A DNA stretch of 64,000 nt from Oceanobacillus jordanicus (GTDB lineage: Bacteria; Bacillota; Bacilli; Bacillales; Amphibacillaceae). The notes beneath the pieces are model-generated. The model saw only the letters and a program-made list of their open reading frames with translations, did not search any database and was not told the DNA's origin. Where the stretch lies: NCBI RefSeq assembly GCF_022095695.1, contig NZ_JAIFZM010000003.1, positions 124,001 through 188,000 on the forward strand. Direction: 5' to 3'. The position numbers and the translations under genes were made by a program. Positions 16,422-26,210 of the stretch are shown here, piece by piece; position 1 is the stretch's first letter, and each line of letters opens with the position of its first letter.

Positions 16422-18236
16422 ATGACTACAGGAACAACAAATCGTTTAAAACGTTCAGAAGTACCTACAGAACAAACATGGGATTTAACTGACCTATTTA
16501 CAACACATAAAAACTGGGAAACAGAACTAGGTGCTGTACAGCAAGAAGTTACAAACGTGACAGCCTATAAAGGGAAATTGGGGGATAACGCTGCAACACT
16601 GCTTTCTTGTTTAGAAACACTAGAAGCTTATCAACAACGTGTTATTCGTGTTGCTACATACGCTAGTCTTCGCGCAAGTGCGGATGGTTCTGATCCTGAT
16701 AACCAACGTGATGCGGCAAAAGTTTCAGCTGCCATGGCTTCCATTGGCACTAAGCTATCCTTTATCCAGTCTGAACTCTTAACATTATCAGATGAAACAA
16801 TCTCACAATTCTTACAGGACCAGCCTGCCTTAAAAACATATGAAAAAATGTTGCAGGATACCTTAGAAAGAAAGCCTTATACGCTAGCTCCTGAGCTCGA
16901 AGAAACACTTGCAGCATTAAGTGAAGTCCATGATGCACCATACATGGTCTATGGACGCACCAAATCATCTGATATGCAATTTGACTCTATTACAGATAAG
17001 GACGGTAAAGAACAACCAATGTCTGCTGCGTTGTATGAAGATCGGTACGAGTTATCCGCTGATACGGAAACACGCCGAGCTGCATACAAAGCTTTTACCA
17101 ACACACTTAACCAATACAAAAATACGTTTGCAGCAACGTACGCTACTGAGGTAACCAAACAGGTAACCATGTCTAAATTGCGTTCATATGACTCCGTTAC
17201 AGATATGCTACTGCAATCCCAGCAAGTTACCAAGGAAATGTATCATAATCAGTTGGACGTAATCCAGGATGAGTTGGCTCCGCATATGCAACGCTATGCA
17301 AAGCTAATGAAAGATAAACTAGGATTAGAGGAACTACAATACTGTGACCTCAAAGCACCACTTGACCCTGAGTTTACTCCCGTTACAACGTACGAAGAGG
17401 CGACGTCTACCATCTTAGAAGCATTGGAAGTCATGGGACCTGAATATACGGAGATTATGAAGAAAGGAATTCATGATCGTTGGGTTGATCTTGCGGACAA
17501 TGTTGGAAAAGCGACAGGTGCTTTTTGCTCCAGTCCTTATGGTGTGCACCCGTATATTTTAGTTACGTGGACGGATACAATGCGCGGGGCTTTCGTACTT
17601 GCCCATGAGCTTGGACACGCTGGACATTTCTATTTAGCTGGGAAGAATCAATCCCTTCTTAATACTCGCCCTTCCACATATTTCGTAGAAGCACCGTCTA
17701 CGATTAATGAGCTGCTACTGGCAAATCATTTAATGAACAAAACAGATGATAAACGGATGAAACGCTGGGTCATTACGCAATTACTAGGAACATATTATCA
17801 TAACTTTGTTACGCACCTTCTTGAAGGAGAGTTTCAGCGTAGAGTGTATGATTTGGCAGAAGAAGGAACACCTCTTACAGCAAATGTGCTAACAGAGCAG
17901 AAAAGAGAGACACTTGAGAAATTCTGGGGAGATACCGTAACATTTGATGCAGGTGCAGGACTTACATGGATGCGACAACCACATTATTATATGGGACTAT
18001 ATCCATATACGTATTCTGCGGGACTAACGGTTTCTACTGCCATGGCAGAAAAAATCCAAACTGAAGGGCAGCCTGCTGTAGACAAATGGCTAGATGTCCT
18101 CCGCGCTGGCGGCACATTAAAACCACTTGATCTTATTAAACAAGCTGGGGTTGATATGTCTAAACCAGACGCCATTAAAAAAGCTGTTTCGTTTGTCGGA
18201 TCCCTTGTCGATCAGTTAGAGGAAAGTTATAAATAA
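16422..18236 (+). CDS. pepF: Oligoendopeptidase F (PepF)
   Basis: A 604-residue M3-family zinc peptidase that trims oligopeptides in the cytoplasm. The zinc motif HELGH is at residues 395-399 in FVLAHELGHAGH, with the third ligand in the following EAPSTINELLL segment. The N-terminal oligopeptidase F domain is complete and the length is normal. AGAAAGGGG precedes the ATG. Repeat copies flank both ends of the gene: copy 3 ends 52 bases before it and the left ATAAA of copy 4 contains its TAA stop. Confidence 0.95.
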   Translation: MTTGTTNRLKRSEVPTEQTWDLTDLFTTHKNWETELGAVQQEVTNVTAYKGKLGDNAATLLSCLETLEAYQQRVIRVATYASLRASADGSDPDNQRDAAKVSAAMASIGTKLSFIQSELLTLSDETISQFLQDQPALKTYEKMLQDTLERKPYTLAPELEETLAALSEVHDAPYMVYGRTKSSDMQFDSITDKDGKEQPMSAALYEDRYELSADTETRRAAYKAFTNTLNQYKNTFAATYATEVTKQVTMSKLRSYDSVTDMLLQSQQVTKEMYHNQLDVIQDELAPHMQRYAKLMKDKLGLEELQYCDLKAPLDPEFTPVTTYEEATSTILEALEVMGPEYTEIMKKGIHDRWVDLADNVGKATGAFCSSPYGVHPYILVTWTDTMRGAFVLAHELGHAGHFYLAGKNQSLLNTRPSTYFVEAPSTINELLLANHLMNKTDDKRMKRWVITQLLGTYYHNFVTHLLEGEFQRRVYDLAEEGTPLTANVLTEQKRETLEKFWGDTVTFDAGAGLTWMRQPHYYMGLYPYTYSAGLTVSTAMAEKIQTEGQPAVDKWLDVLRAGGTLKPLDLIKQAGVDMSKPDAIKKAVSFVGSLVDQLEESYK

Positions 18237-18390
18237 AGTGAAACTCGAATCAGTCGGGGTTTTCGTTCTTCGCCCACTGATTGTTAGTTGAACGAATCGG
18301 GGTGTTAGCGCCCGTTTACTCCCACTTAATCATCACTGTTTCACTTCATTTTTGAAGTGGGAGTCTTACGGACGGTTGCACCGGGATAAA
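18233..18390 (+). repeat. Structured interspersed repeat, copy 4 (subfamily B), fused to the pepF stop
   Basis: A 158-bp element with ATAAA at 18233-18237 and 18386-18390. The pepF stop codon TAA is bases 18234-18236, inside the left ATAAA. Compared with copy 3 the long-range stem has lost one pair in CCCGT/ACGGACG but gained two outer ones, ACTCCCAC with GTGGGAGT. Hairpin 1 (AATCAG...CTGATT) is kept although its inner part differs. Confidence 0.88.
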
Positions 18391-18404
18391 CGAGTTAATA
18401 CAGA

Positions 18405-18439
18405 AAAAACGCTAGGATACCACATATTCTAGCGTTTTT
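18405..18439 (+). terminator. Terminator downstream of pepF and repeat copy 4
   Basis: AAAAACGCTAG (18405-18415) and CTAGCGTTTTT (18429-18439) form a perfect 11-bp stem ending in T's. It is symmetrical enough to serve the opposite strand as well. Confidence 0.85.
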
Positions 18440-18491
18440 ACTATCTGCTCCTAGTTCGATCAAAACATCTTTAACTTTGATACAATCCGAC

Positions 18492-18752
18492 TTAAAAAAT
18501 CAGGAATAATACCATTGAAATGGTTAGGCCGATAGTAAAAGTCCAATCTTTCAGACCCATTTCCCGATTTCTCTTTTTGTCTATTATTGAAAGAGATTTC
18601 CCCATTAATACTAATACAAATGGTAGAACAACTATTGTTTTACTAAGGAAGGGGTTTTCAACCGTTATAGATAACAAGGGTAAGACTACCAGTAATAGCA
18701 TTCCTATTAAGGCCAATAAGTATAGAAGGTACTTCGCTCGATACAAGTTCAT
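18492..18752 (-). CDS. Small membrane protein, unknown
   Basis: The 86-residue product MNLYRAKYLLYLLALIGM... has three hydrophobic spans (about residues 9-26, 37-53 and 68-85) joined by short basic loops, one being DKKRNREMGLKDW. The ATG at 18752 is chosen because AGGAG stands 7 bases upstream; earlier in-frame starts lack a site. I do not recognise a family. An open frame on the other strand covers part of the same DNA but lacks a ribosome-binding site. It and the next gene have no counterpart in the B. subtilis order. Confidence 0.6.
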   Translation of the reverse strand: MNLYRAKYLLYLLALIGMLLLVVLPLLSITVENPFLSKTIVVLPFVLVLMGKSLSIIDKKRNREMGLKDWTFTIGLTISMVLFLIF

Positions 18753-18931
18753 AACTGCGCTCCTCATCATAATATGCTTTATTTCACAGCTCAAATTGTT
18801 AGAACTTTCGTGGAGTCACTATATTCACATTTTACTTAAAAAAGCATACCTATCAATTAGCTCAGCAATATTTGGTATATAATCTTTTCAAATTTTTTAT
18901 AAAAGGCTCTGATAAAGAAATATTGTTGTTA

Positions 18932-18960
18932 TTCAAACCCAACCAAGTCCTTGCTATAAT
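18932..18960 (+). promoter_or_regulatory. Promoter of the GNAT gene
   Basis: TTCAAA (18932-18937), 17 bases, then TATAAT (18955-18960) preceded by TGC, so an extended -10 as well. The gene starts 48 bases downstream. Confidence 0.6.
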
Positions 18961-19008
18961 TACACCAGACATAGATTCGGTAGTGTTCATGAGAGGAGAA
19001 CTTTATTT

Positions 19009-19446
19009 ATGGAGATTAGAAAACCAAACTATTTGGAATATAAAAAGGTTTTATCACTTTCACCAAAAGCATTATTCGATGGTACATTAGGTGAGGCAAA
19101 ACCTACGGATGAAAAAGTCAAACAACTTATTGAACGATTATTGCAGAAAGGAAGTTATTATTTAATAGCAACAGAAGGCGATAATTTAATGGGTTGGATT
19201 CTTATAGGAACAAGTAAAGACCAATTTACGGAAAAGATATACGGATTTATTTATGAATTGTTTGTGTTAGAGGAATTTAGGGGCAATGGAATTTCAAAAC
19301 AAATAATGAAAACTGGTATCGAACATCTTAAACAAGACGGATATTCAGAGGTTCGTTTAAGTGTATATGCAGGAAATCAAGCATTAAAACTATATGAAAA
19401 ATTAGGGTTCAAAAATAGAATCATTACAATGAGTATGCAAATTTAA
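19009..19446 (+). CDS. GNAT family N-acetyltransferase
   Basis: A 145-residue protein of the Gcn5-related acetyltransferase fold. The acetyl-CoA loop is FRGNGISKQIMKTGIEHLK near residues 88-106, followed by VRLSVYAGNQALKLYEKLGF, the usual C-terminal strand-helix. It would transfer an acetyl group from acetyl-CoA to an unknown amine. GAGAGGAG lies upstream of the ATG. The gene and its surroundings are more A/T-rich than the flanking pepF and hem genes and sit outside the conserved synteny, suggesting acquisition, though this is only an impression of base use. Confidence 0.85.
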   Translation: MEIRKPNYLEYKKVLSLSPKALFDGTLGEAKPTDEKVKQLIERLLQKGSYYLIATEGDNLMGWILIGTSKDQFTEKIYGFIYELFVLEEFRGNGISKQIMKTGIEHLKQDGYSEVRLSVYAGNQALKLYEKLGFKNRIITMSMQI

Positions 19447-19491
19447 AATATACATCTTAATTGAATGTCTAAAAGGCTGGTTTATTGAGAA

Positions 19492-19519
19492 TTGGGGAAC
19501 CAAAAAAACGGTTCCCCAA
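19492..19519 (+). terminator. Hairpin after the GNAT gene
   Basis: TTGGGGAACC and GGTTCCCCAA form a perfect 10-bp stem with an A-rich loop, 46 bases past the stop. There is no good T run on the plus strand, so termination there is likely but not certain. Confidence 0.6.
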
Positions 19520-19601
19520 CATCTTAACAAAAAAATCAACATCAAACATTAACAGAGCCTTATAAAAAATTGCACAAAAAATATATTTTAAGTCAAAATA
19601 A

Positions 19602-21005
19602 TTATGTTAAAAATTTCAATACGTCTTCTACTGCTTTTTCTCCCTGCTCAATACAATCCGGAATGCCAGCACCATCATACGAACACCCTGCCAAATAAAC
19701 GCCAGGAATATGCTCTTGCGCTTTATTTCGTATCTCGGCAAGCCGCTCTAAATGTCCAACCGTATATTGTGGCCGTCCATCCTTCCACCTTGTAATTACA
19801 CGGAATTCTGGTTTTGCTTTAATCTTCATTGTTTTCTTTAGATCTTTCAGTACAATGTCTGTTATTTCCTCATCTGATAAGTCCACGATTTCTTCATCAC
19901 CTGGTTTTCCAACATAACAACGAAGCAGTATCTTCCCATCTGGTGCTGTACTTGGCCACTTCTTATGTGTCCATGTACATGCAGTGATCCGAAAATCACT
20001 ATTTCGGGTAACTAGGAAGCCTGTCCCATCAATATCTCGCTTAATCGCAGACTGATCGAAGGCAAGCACAACATTTGCTGTCGAGACAGAAGGTACTTCC
20101 CGGAAAGGCTTAAAGAAATCATATTGGCTGAACATCTTCGGTACGGTAAAATGAGGTGTTGCCATAATGATAGCATCTGCTTGAAGCACGTCCCCATCAC
20201 TTAATAGGATATGATAGCCATGCTCTTTCTTTTCAATATGGTCAACAGCCGTCTTTAGTTTTACTGTCCCCTCGTCTAACTTATCATGTAATACATGTAC
20301 CATGGTTTCTAAACCATTCTTAAACGAAAAAAACGCACCAGATGCCTTAGTCTGATTGCTTTTAGCCGGCTTTGGCATGCTTTTTTTCAAGCCCTTCATT
20401 ACACTTCCATACTTCTGCTCGAGTTCATAAAAGTTTGGGTAGGTTGCTTTAAGGCTCATTTGATTAATATCACCTGAATGAATTCCAGATAACAAGGATT
20501 CAATCTGGTTCACTAATAATTCATTCCCAAATCGGCGCCGGAAAAATTCTCCTAGGGATTGATCCCCCTCCTGCTTTCCTTTTGGGATAAATCTCTCCCC
20601 TACTGCACGAAACTTCCCCTTACCTGAAAGGAGATGAGAGTTAAGTAATGGGCCAATCTCTTTTGGGACACCCATAAAGGTTCCCTTTGGCATTTTATGT
20701 AGCTTGTTTTTTAAAAGAATATAGGATTGACCCGTTGCATTCCGAATCACTTGATCATGTAATCCTAATTCTTCCACAAGCTTAGCTGCAGGTGCCTTTC
20801 TCTCTAATAGTGAGTCGGGTCCTTGCTCAATTGTAAATCCATCACGTTTCATTGTTTTAATTTTGCCGCCCAGCCGGTCAGATGCTTCCACTAACTTGAT
20901 GTTTAGAGAAAGTCCTTGCTCCTTCATGGTCTTCTGCAAATAATAGGCAGCGGATAATCCAGTTATCCCGCCACCTACAATTACAATGGATTTAGTTCGA
21001 CCCAT
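19602..21005 (-). CDS. hemY: Coproporphyrinogen III oxidase (HemY/CgoX)
   Basis: A 467-residue FAD enzyme with the dinucleotide motif GGGITGLSAAYYL at residues 11-23, the conserved QGPDSLLERK and a C-terminal GCSYDGAGIPDCI FAD-binding segment. In Firmicutes this protein oxidises coproporphyrinogen III to coproporphyrin III in the coproporphyrin-dependent heme pathway. Its ATG shares one base with the hemH stop (position 21005), so translation is coupled. It is the last gene of hemE-hemH-hemY, the order of B. subtilis. Confidence 0.95.
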   Translation of the reverse strand: MGRTKSIVIVGGGITGLSAAYYLQKTMKEQGLSLNIKLVEASDRLGGKIKTMKRDGFTIEQGPDSLLERKAPAAKLVEELGLHDQVIRNATGQSYILLKNKLHKMPKGTFMGVPKEIGPLLNSHLLSGKGKFRAVGERFIPKGKQEGDQSLGEFFRRRFGNELLVNQIESLLSGIHSGDINQMSLKATYPNFYELEQKYGSVMKGLKKSMPKPAKSNQTKASGAFFSFKNGLETMVHVLHDKLDEGTVKLKTAVDHIEKKEHGYHILLSDGDVLQADAIIMATPHFTVPKMFSQYDFFKPFREVPSVSTANVVLAFDQSAIKRDIDGTGFLVTRNSDFRITACTWTHKKWPSTAPDGKILLRCYVGKPGDEEIVDLSDEEITDIVLKDLKKTMKIKAKPEFRVITRWKDGRPQYTVGHLERLAEIRNKAQEHIPGVYLAGCSYDGAGIPDCIEQGEKAVEDVLKFLT

Positions 21006-21940
21006 TACACTTCACTCTTCACTTTTTGCAAAACAACACCCGCGAGCGTAGTAATAAATTGCGGGTTAACGTTAGGCATTTCCGGGCGATAATAGTTTGC
21101 ACCGAGTTCATCACATACCACTTTACATTCGTAATCATTGTCATAAAGAACTTCTAAATGGTCTGCAATAAATCCAACTGGCGCGTAAACAAAGGAGCGA
21201 TAGCCTTTATTATGGTAGAGGTCACGAGTTAGATCCTGTACATCTGGTCCAAGCCAAGGATCAGGGGTATTCCCTTCACTTTGCCATCCTAGTTCTACAT
21301 TTTTAATTCCTGTTTCTTCCTTAATTAACTCTGCTGTTTCGCGAAGCTGTTCCGGGTACGGATCACCGTTTTGCAAAATTTTCTCTGGAAGACTGTGAGC
21401 AGAAACAACTAAAACTGCTTTTTCTCGCTCTTCTGGTGTCATTTCAAAGAAAATAGCGCCAATTCGGTCTGACCAAAGTTTGATAAAGCCTGGAGCATTA
21501 TACCAGCTTTCTACTGATTCAATGGTGATGCCATGCTTTGATGCTTCTTCACTGGCACGGGTATTGTATGACTGCACACTGAATGTGGAGTAATGTGGTG
21601 CAAGCACGATAGATACTGCTTCTTTAATTCCATCTTTGGCCATTTCATCTACCGCATCTTCGATAAACGGTGCAATATGTTTTAAGCCAATATATGCTTT
21701 AAATTCATACTCATCTTGAGCTTCATTTAAATTGGCTTCTAATGCTTTTGCCTGCTGTTCAGTTATTTTAGCTAGTGGAGAAATACCCCCAATTGCCTTA
21801 TAACGATCCTTAAGATCTTGGAGCGCATCTTCTGCAGGCTTTCTTCCATGTCGTATATGTGTGTAGTACGGTTCAATATCCTCTTCCTTGTATGGTGTTC
21901 CATAAGCCATTACAAGTAAACCTAATTTTTGTTTTCCCAT
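21005..21940 (-). CDS. hemH: Coproporphyrin ferrochelatase (HemH/CpfC)
   Basis: The enzyme inserts Fe2+ into coproporphyrin III. It has [24 protein letters not shown] at the N-terminus, the metal-site histidine in [12 protein letters not shown] and the acidic [13 protein letters not shown] near the C-terminus. The ATG at 21940 (MGKQKLG) gives 311 residues, usual for the family, and has GAGAGG 8 bases before it; a GTG three codons upstream overlaps that site and is rejected. It lies between hemE and hemY in one operon. Confidence 0.95.
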   Translation of the reverse strand: MGKQKLGLLVMAYGTPYKEEDIEPYYTHIRHGRKPAEDALQDLKDRYKAIGGISPLAKITEQQAKALEANLNEAQDEYEFKAYIGLKHIAPFIEDAVDEMAKDGIKEAVSIVLAPHYSTFSVQSYNTRASEEASKHGITIESVESWYNAPGFIKLWSDRIGAIFFEMTPEEREKAVLVVSAHSLPEKILQNGDPYPEQLRETAELIKEETGIKNVELGWQSEGNTPDPWLGPDVQDLTRDLYHNKGYRSFVYAPVGFIADHLEVLYDNDYECKVVCDELGANYYRPEMPNVNPQFITTLAGVVLQKVKSEV

Positions 21941-22029
21941 GTTAAGCACCTCTCTATTAAAATTGACAATTCTTTATAAAGTTAACCCTTCCACTAAGGA
22001 AAGTTGATACGAATAAGTGATGTATTTAT

Positions 22030-23064
22030 CTATCTTTTGGAATATCTATGAATATATTCTGTTAGTTTTTTTAAGGTTTCCGGTTTGATATCTGGAGTTA
22101 CCCCATGTCCAAGATTAAATACATGGTTTCCATCTGCTATTCCTTCATCGATTAATGCTTTTGCTCGATCTTCAATGGTTTCCCATTTAGTCAAAAGTAA
22201 GGTAGGATCTAAATTCCCCTGAAGTACTTTTGTTACACCAATCTCACGTGCTTCTGTTATAGATGTACGCCAGTCAAGACCAATCACATCTACCGGTAAG
22301 TCATTCCATTCCATCAGAAGATGTCTTGCTCCAACACCAAACGTTATGAGTGGTACACCATGCTGCCTTAATTCGGAAAAGATACGGGTCATTACCGGTT
22401 TTATAAACACACGGTAATCGGAAGCATTTAAGGCCCCAACCCAAGAATCAAAGATTTGAATAGCTTTAGCTCCTGCCTCGATTTGTGCCTCTACATACGT
22501 AATTACCATATCTGCAAGCTTTTCCATTAAAGCAAACCAAGCAGCAGAATCAGTGTACATAAATGCTTTTGTTTTATTATAATTTTTCGATGGCCCACCT
22601 TCTATCATATAGCTAGCCAACGTAAATGGCGCCCCGCTGAAGCCAATTAAAGGTACGTCAAGTTGCTCTTCTGTCAATAAACGAATCGTGTCCAACACAT
22701 ACGGGACATCTGCTTTTGGATTAATACTTCCTAATTTTTCTACATCCTGAAAATTTGTAATAGGATTGTGTATTACTGGACCAATCCCACTTTTAATTTC
22801 TACATCCACTCCTAATGCAGGGAGTGGAGACATAATATCTTTATACAAAATTGCCGCATCTACACCATAGTTTTCAACAGGTAAGCGTGTCACGTATGCA
22901 CAAAGCTCTGGCTGGTGCGTTATTTCAAATAAAGAATATTTCTCCTTCAGCGCACGATATTCTGGCTGTGATCTCCCTGCCTGTCGCATATACCAAACTG
23001 GTGTATGGCTCGTCTCTTCACCCTTGTAAGCTTTAATTAACGTGTCATTCATTGTTTTGGCCAT
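22030..23064 (-). CDS. hemE: Uroporphyrinogen decarboxylase (HemE)
   Basis: A 344-residue enzyme that removes four carboxyl groups from uroporphyrinogen III to make coproporphyrinogen III. Signature segments [17 protein letters not shown] (N-terminus), [17 protein letters not shown] and [11 protein letters not shown] are present, as is the C-terminal NLGHGVTPD. The ATG at 23064 (MAKTMND) has AAAGGA 8 bases upstream; an ATG at 23073 overlaps that site. First gene of hemEHY. A loose Fur/PerR-like inverted repeat, TAAGAATAATTATCT, at 23087-23101 precedes it (see rejected items). Confidence 0.95.
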   Translation of the reverse strand: MAKTMNDTLIKAYKGEETSHTPVWYMRQAGRSQPEYRALKEKYSLFEITHQPELCAYVTRLPVENYGVDAAILYKDIMSPLPALGVDVEIKSGIGPVIHNPITNFQDVEKLGSINPKADVPYVLDTIRLLTEEQLDVPLIGFSGAPFTLASYMIEGGPSKNYNKTKAFMYTDSAAWFALMEKLADMVITYVEAQIEAGAKAIQIFDSWVGALNASDYRVFIKPVMTRIFSELRQHGVPLITFGVGARHLLMEWNDLPVDVIGLDWRTSITEAREIGVTKVLQGNLDPTLLLTKWETIEDRAKALIDEGIADGNHVFNLGHGVTPDIKPETLKKLTEYIHRYSKR

Positions 23065-23229
23065 GTTATCCATCCTTTATCCACCATAAGAATAATTATC
23101 TTCCATAATCAAATCATATATTCCGATTGTAAGCAGAATAAAAACCGCTCTCATAATCCATTATTAACTATAGCGATTAATTTCCCGGCTGTATAGCAAA
23201 GCCATTTGATTGTCATGAATTTGTCTAAA

Positions 23230-25392
23230 TTACCAGGATAACTCTACTATATTGGACCTCTTTCCCTCGAGCTTTGTAAGAGGGTCATACGCTGTAATAT
23301 AGTACTGCTTTGATTGAAACAGGGCATTGCTTATCGTATATTCAGATTGGCCTTCTACCTCTGCAACCCGCTCATCGATACCATCTTCTACTCGATAAAT
23401 TCGATAAACGACACGAGCATCATTAGAGCCTTTCCATGTGAGCTTCGCCTGCACGAGTGAGAATCCGCCAAATGTATACGATGCCTTTAGGTTTTCTATA
23501 TCTGGTAACTCAATTGGCTTTTCAAGAGCTACCGCATTTTTCGGTTTTGTAAAGGCCTCCGTTAATGGTTCTATCTTATCCATCTCTGTCAATATTGCTT
23601 TTGTTAACTCTGTAGGATAAGCACTTCCTCCTGTTAAGTAGTGGTCCTCATCTGACTGATCATAGCCCATCCATGCTACCATCACATAATCCGGTGTATA
23701 TCCTGCGAACCATGCATCCTTGGCTTGTCCTTCAACAAATGGATGCTGTGTGGTGCCTGTTTTCCCTGCAAGTTCTTTAGAAAAACTTCCTGCGGTCGCT
23801 GTGCCTGTCTCCACCGTCTCTAAAAGCATCTCGGTCATATCCCATGCTACCTGCTCGGTAAACACCTTTGTCTCTTCAGTTTCCGCTTGAAATAAAAGTT
23901 CATCATCTGAATTATAAATACGCTCAATTGTATGGGAGTCCACCATTTTGCCATTTCTTGAAAAAGCACTATAGCTATCCATCAGGTCTAATGGCGTAAT
24001 GCCTTCTGCAAGCCCACCTAATGCGATGGCCAAACCATCATCTTCAATCGAAAGGTTTAGTTTCTGCAAATATTCCTTTGAATAAGAGACACCTAGTTGG
24101 TCAAGCAACCATACAGCTGGCGCGTTCTTGGAATATTTAAGTGCATTATAGATGGAGACGGATTCGTCATACTGTCCATCTGCATTTGTGGCAGTATACC
24201 CATTGTAATCTAAAGCCTGATCAGGTATGAGCGTATATGGTGTATAGTTATCTTGCATTAGTGCAGGGCCATATACAGCTATCGGTTTTATTGTTGAACC
24301 AGGCTGTCTCATGACCGAAGCTCGATTTAACTCTCCTAACTGATAGGATCTTCCACCAAGTGCTGACACAATTTTACCTGTGTCCTGTTCCATCATGACG
24401 AAAGCCCCCTCAGTTCCTTCTGTATTTCCTGGGAAATAAGCATCATTCTGGAACTGCTGGCAAGCAATACGCTGAGCCTCCGAGTCCATGTTTACGACTA
24501 TTCGGTAGCCTCCGCGTTTTAGCTCCTTAATCGACAAACCATGTTTTTCCGCTGCTTCCTTCATTACTAGATCCACATAACTGTCTGAAGAGGTTTCTGT
24601 TTTTCTCTCATTTAATTGTAACCCTAAATCACGATTTTCAGCCTGCAGTCTCTTTTCAGTAGAAAGCAATCCGGCATTTTCCATTGAGTGCAATACAATA
24701 TTTCGTCGTTCTAATGCTCTGTCAGGATGATCAATTGGCGAATAGCCATTCGGTGCTTTGGCAAGCCCTGCAAGCATAGCGCCTTCCTCCACCGTCAATT
24801 CATTTACCGGCTTTGAGAAGAAGAACTTTGCCGCTGTCTGAACACCATAGACCCCTTTGCCAAAGTAAATTTCATTTAAATATAGCTCTAATATTTGATC
24901 TTTGGTGAAGCGCTGTTCCATATATATGGCTGCCATTACTTCTTTCGTTTTCCTCATCAATGTTTTATCATGATGAAGAAATAAGTTCTTTGCTAGTTGT
25001 TGCGTGATAGTACTTGCACCTTCCACTTTTTCCATGGCTACAATATCACGGACAAGTGCACGCATTACAGACTGGATATCAACGCCTGCATGGTCATAAA
25101 AACGTCGATCCTCAATAGCAACGAATGCATTCTTGACATGATCCGGAATCTTGTCTATCGATACTAGATCACGATTTTCGTTATAAAGTCTCCCGATAAT
25201 CGTCCCATCCTCCATCTCTATGGTGGAAGTGGAGTCAAGGAGAAATGCTTCTTCGTCCACTACTAAACCGCCACCATATAAAATAAGGACAAACCCGACC
25301 AAACTCAGGACTAAGACAGCAATAAAACTATAGAGAATTCCTTTAACATACTTGGAAGTTCTCCTTTTAATACCAGTACGTTCCTTTTTCAT
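23230..25392 (-). CDS. pbpF: Class A penicillin-binding protein (PbpF-like)
   Basis: A 720-residue bifunctional peptidoglycan synthase. A membrane anchor covers about residues 18-42. The glycosyltransferase GT51 domain has AIEDRRFYDHAGVD and GASTITQQLAKNLFL. The transpeptidase has SxxK in QPGSTIKP, SxN in YSKNAPAVWLL and KTG in ELAGKTGTTQ. A C-terminal fibronectin-type-III-like tail follows. GAGGTG precedes the ATG at 25392. B. subtilis also has pbpF between the hem operon and yhgC (hmoB). It may act in vegetative growth or in forespore wall synthesis. Confidence 0.92.
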   Translation of the reverse strand: MKKERTGIKRRTSKYVKGILYSFIAVLVLSLVGFVLILYGGGLVVDEEAFLLDSTSTIEMEDGTIIGRLYNENRDLVSIDKIPDHVKNAFVAIEDRRFYDHAGVDIQSVMRALVRDIVAMEKVEGASTITQQLAKNLFLHHDKTLMRKTKEVMAAIYMEQRFTKDQILELYLNEIYFGKGVYGVQTAAKFFFSKPVNELTVEEGAMLAGLAKAPNGYSPIDHPDRALERRNIVLHSMENAGLLSTEKRLQAENRDLGLQLNERKTETSSDSYVDLVMKEAAEKHGLSIKELKRGGYRIVVNMDSEAQRIACQQFQNDAYFPGNTEGTEGAFVMMEQDTGKIVSALGGRSYQLGELNRASVMRQPGSTIKPIAVYGPALMQDNYTPYTLIPDQALDYNGYTATNADGQYDESVSIYNALKYSKNAPAVWLLDQLGVSYSKEYLQKLNLSIEDDGLAIALGGLAEGITPLDLMDSYSAFSRNGKMVDSHTIERIYNSDDELLFQAETEETKVFTEQVAWDMTEMLLETVETGTATAGSFSKELAGKTGTTQHPFVEGQAKDAWFAGYTPDYVMVAWMGYDQSDEDHYLTGGSAYPTELTKAILTEMDKIEPLTEAFTKPKNAVALEKPIELPDIENLKASYTFGGFSLVQAKLTWKGSNDARVVYRIYRVEDGIDERVAEVEGQSEYTISNALFQSKQYYITAYDPLTKLEGKRSNIVELSW

Positions 25393-25551
25393 TTGTTCAC
25401 CTCTACACATATCCCATTATACGACAGATTCCTACATTCTTAAAGTTTAATACTTCATATCACTTAATAATTATTTTAAATAATTTTTTTGACTAATTCT
25501 TGTATTCATAGGGTAATATAATAATAGTGATGGAAGAAAGGGTGAAAAACC

Positions 25552-26046
25552 ATGAAAGCGTTTATGACGAACGGAACCATTGATTTTCTTTTAAAGCTAG
25601 ATGAAAAGCATAAGGATATTCCGTTTCATTTTATGACTAGCAATAGTAATGGGTTAGCTTATTATGAAGGAAACAAGAAAAGTGTTTTTAGTGCTGGGCG
25701 GGAGTACGACATCCTTATTGAAAAAGGTGACATTTTAGATGATGGCTATGTTGTAATGAACAACATTCCCGTGATAGAGGATGGGCAGGCTTCCTTTGAA
25801 GCGCGCTTTAAGAAACGAGGAAACGACTTGGACATGATGCCAGGTTTTCAAGCATTTCGCTTTTTAAAACCACGAAAAGGGAACACGTATGTAGTATTTA
25901 CACAGTGGCAGTCTGAACAGGACTTCGAGAACTGGAAAAACTCTGAGCAATTTAAGCAATCACACAAAGGTCAAGCAACAAAACCACCTGCTTATTATGC
26001 TGATAAACCTTTCATTACCACTTACCATATGTTTGATAAAGAGTAA
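25552..26046 (+). CDS. hmoB: Heme-degrading monooxygenase (HmoB/YhgC-like)
   Basis: A 164-residue protein with a C-terminal antibiotic-biosynthesis-monooxygenase (ABM) domain: PGFQAFRFLKPRKGNTYVVF, then TQWQSEQDFENWKNSEQFKQSH, the helix typical of IsdG-like heme oxygenases. It opens the heme ring and releases iron. The N-terminal half also fits the two-part B. subtilis HmoB. AAAGGGTG precedes the ATG. It is divergent from pbpF and close to the heme synthesis operon, so heme making and breaking lie side by side. Confidence 0.88.
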   Translation: MKAFMTNGTIDFLLKLDEKHKDIPFHFMTSNSNGLAYYEGNKKSVFSAGREYDILIEKGDILDDGYVVMNNIPVIEDGQASFEARFKKRGNDLDMMPGFQAFRFLKPRKGNTYVVFTQWQSEQDFENWKNSEQFKQSHKGQATKPPAYYADKPFITTYHMFDKE

Positions 26047-26082
26047 AAAAGGGATAGGATTCAGCAGTTTGGTAACATAAAA

Positions 26083-26139
26083 GCCGGGCGAAGATTCGAA
26101 AACGTTTTGAGTAGTTTTCCAGCCTTCGTCCGGCCATTT
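26083..26139 (+). terminator. Large hairpin between hmoB and the thiol-disulfide pair
   Basis: GCCGGGCGAAG (about 26083-26093) pairs with CTTCGTCCGGC (about 26124-26134), with an inner AAAAC/GTTTT stem, followed by CATTTTTC. It stands between convergent genes and probably ends hmoB transcription. Confidence 0.7.
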
Positions 26140-26210
26140 TTCTCTTGATATTATCATATATAAATACTATCCAGCGAAGCATTCACCGTAGCGCGGATTA
26201 GGCTGGCATT

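Noticed and set aside
23087-23101. Fur/PerR-like box before hemE
   Set aside because: TAAGAATAATTATCT matches a 7-1-7 Fur pattern at about 12 of 15 positions, but in A/T-rich DNA this is weak, and no promoter could be placed around it.
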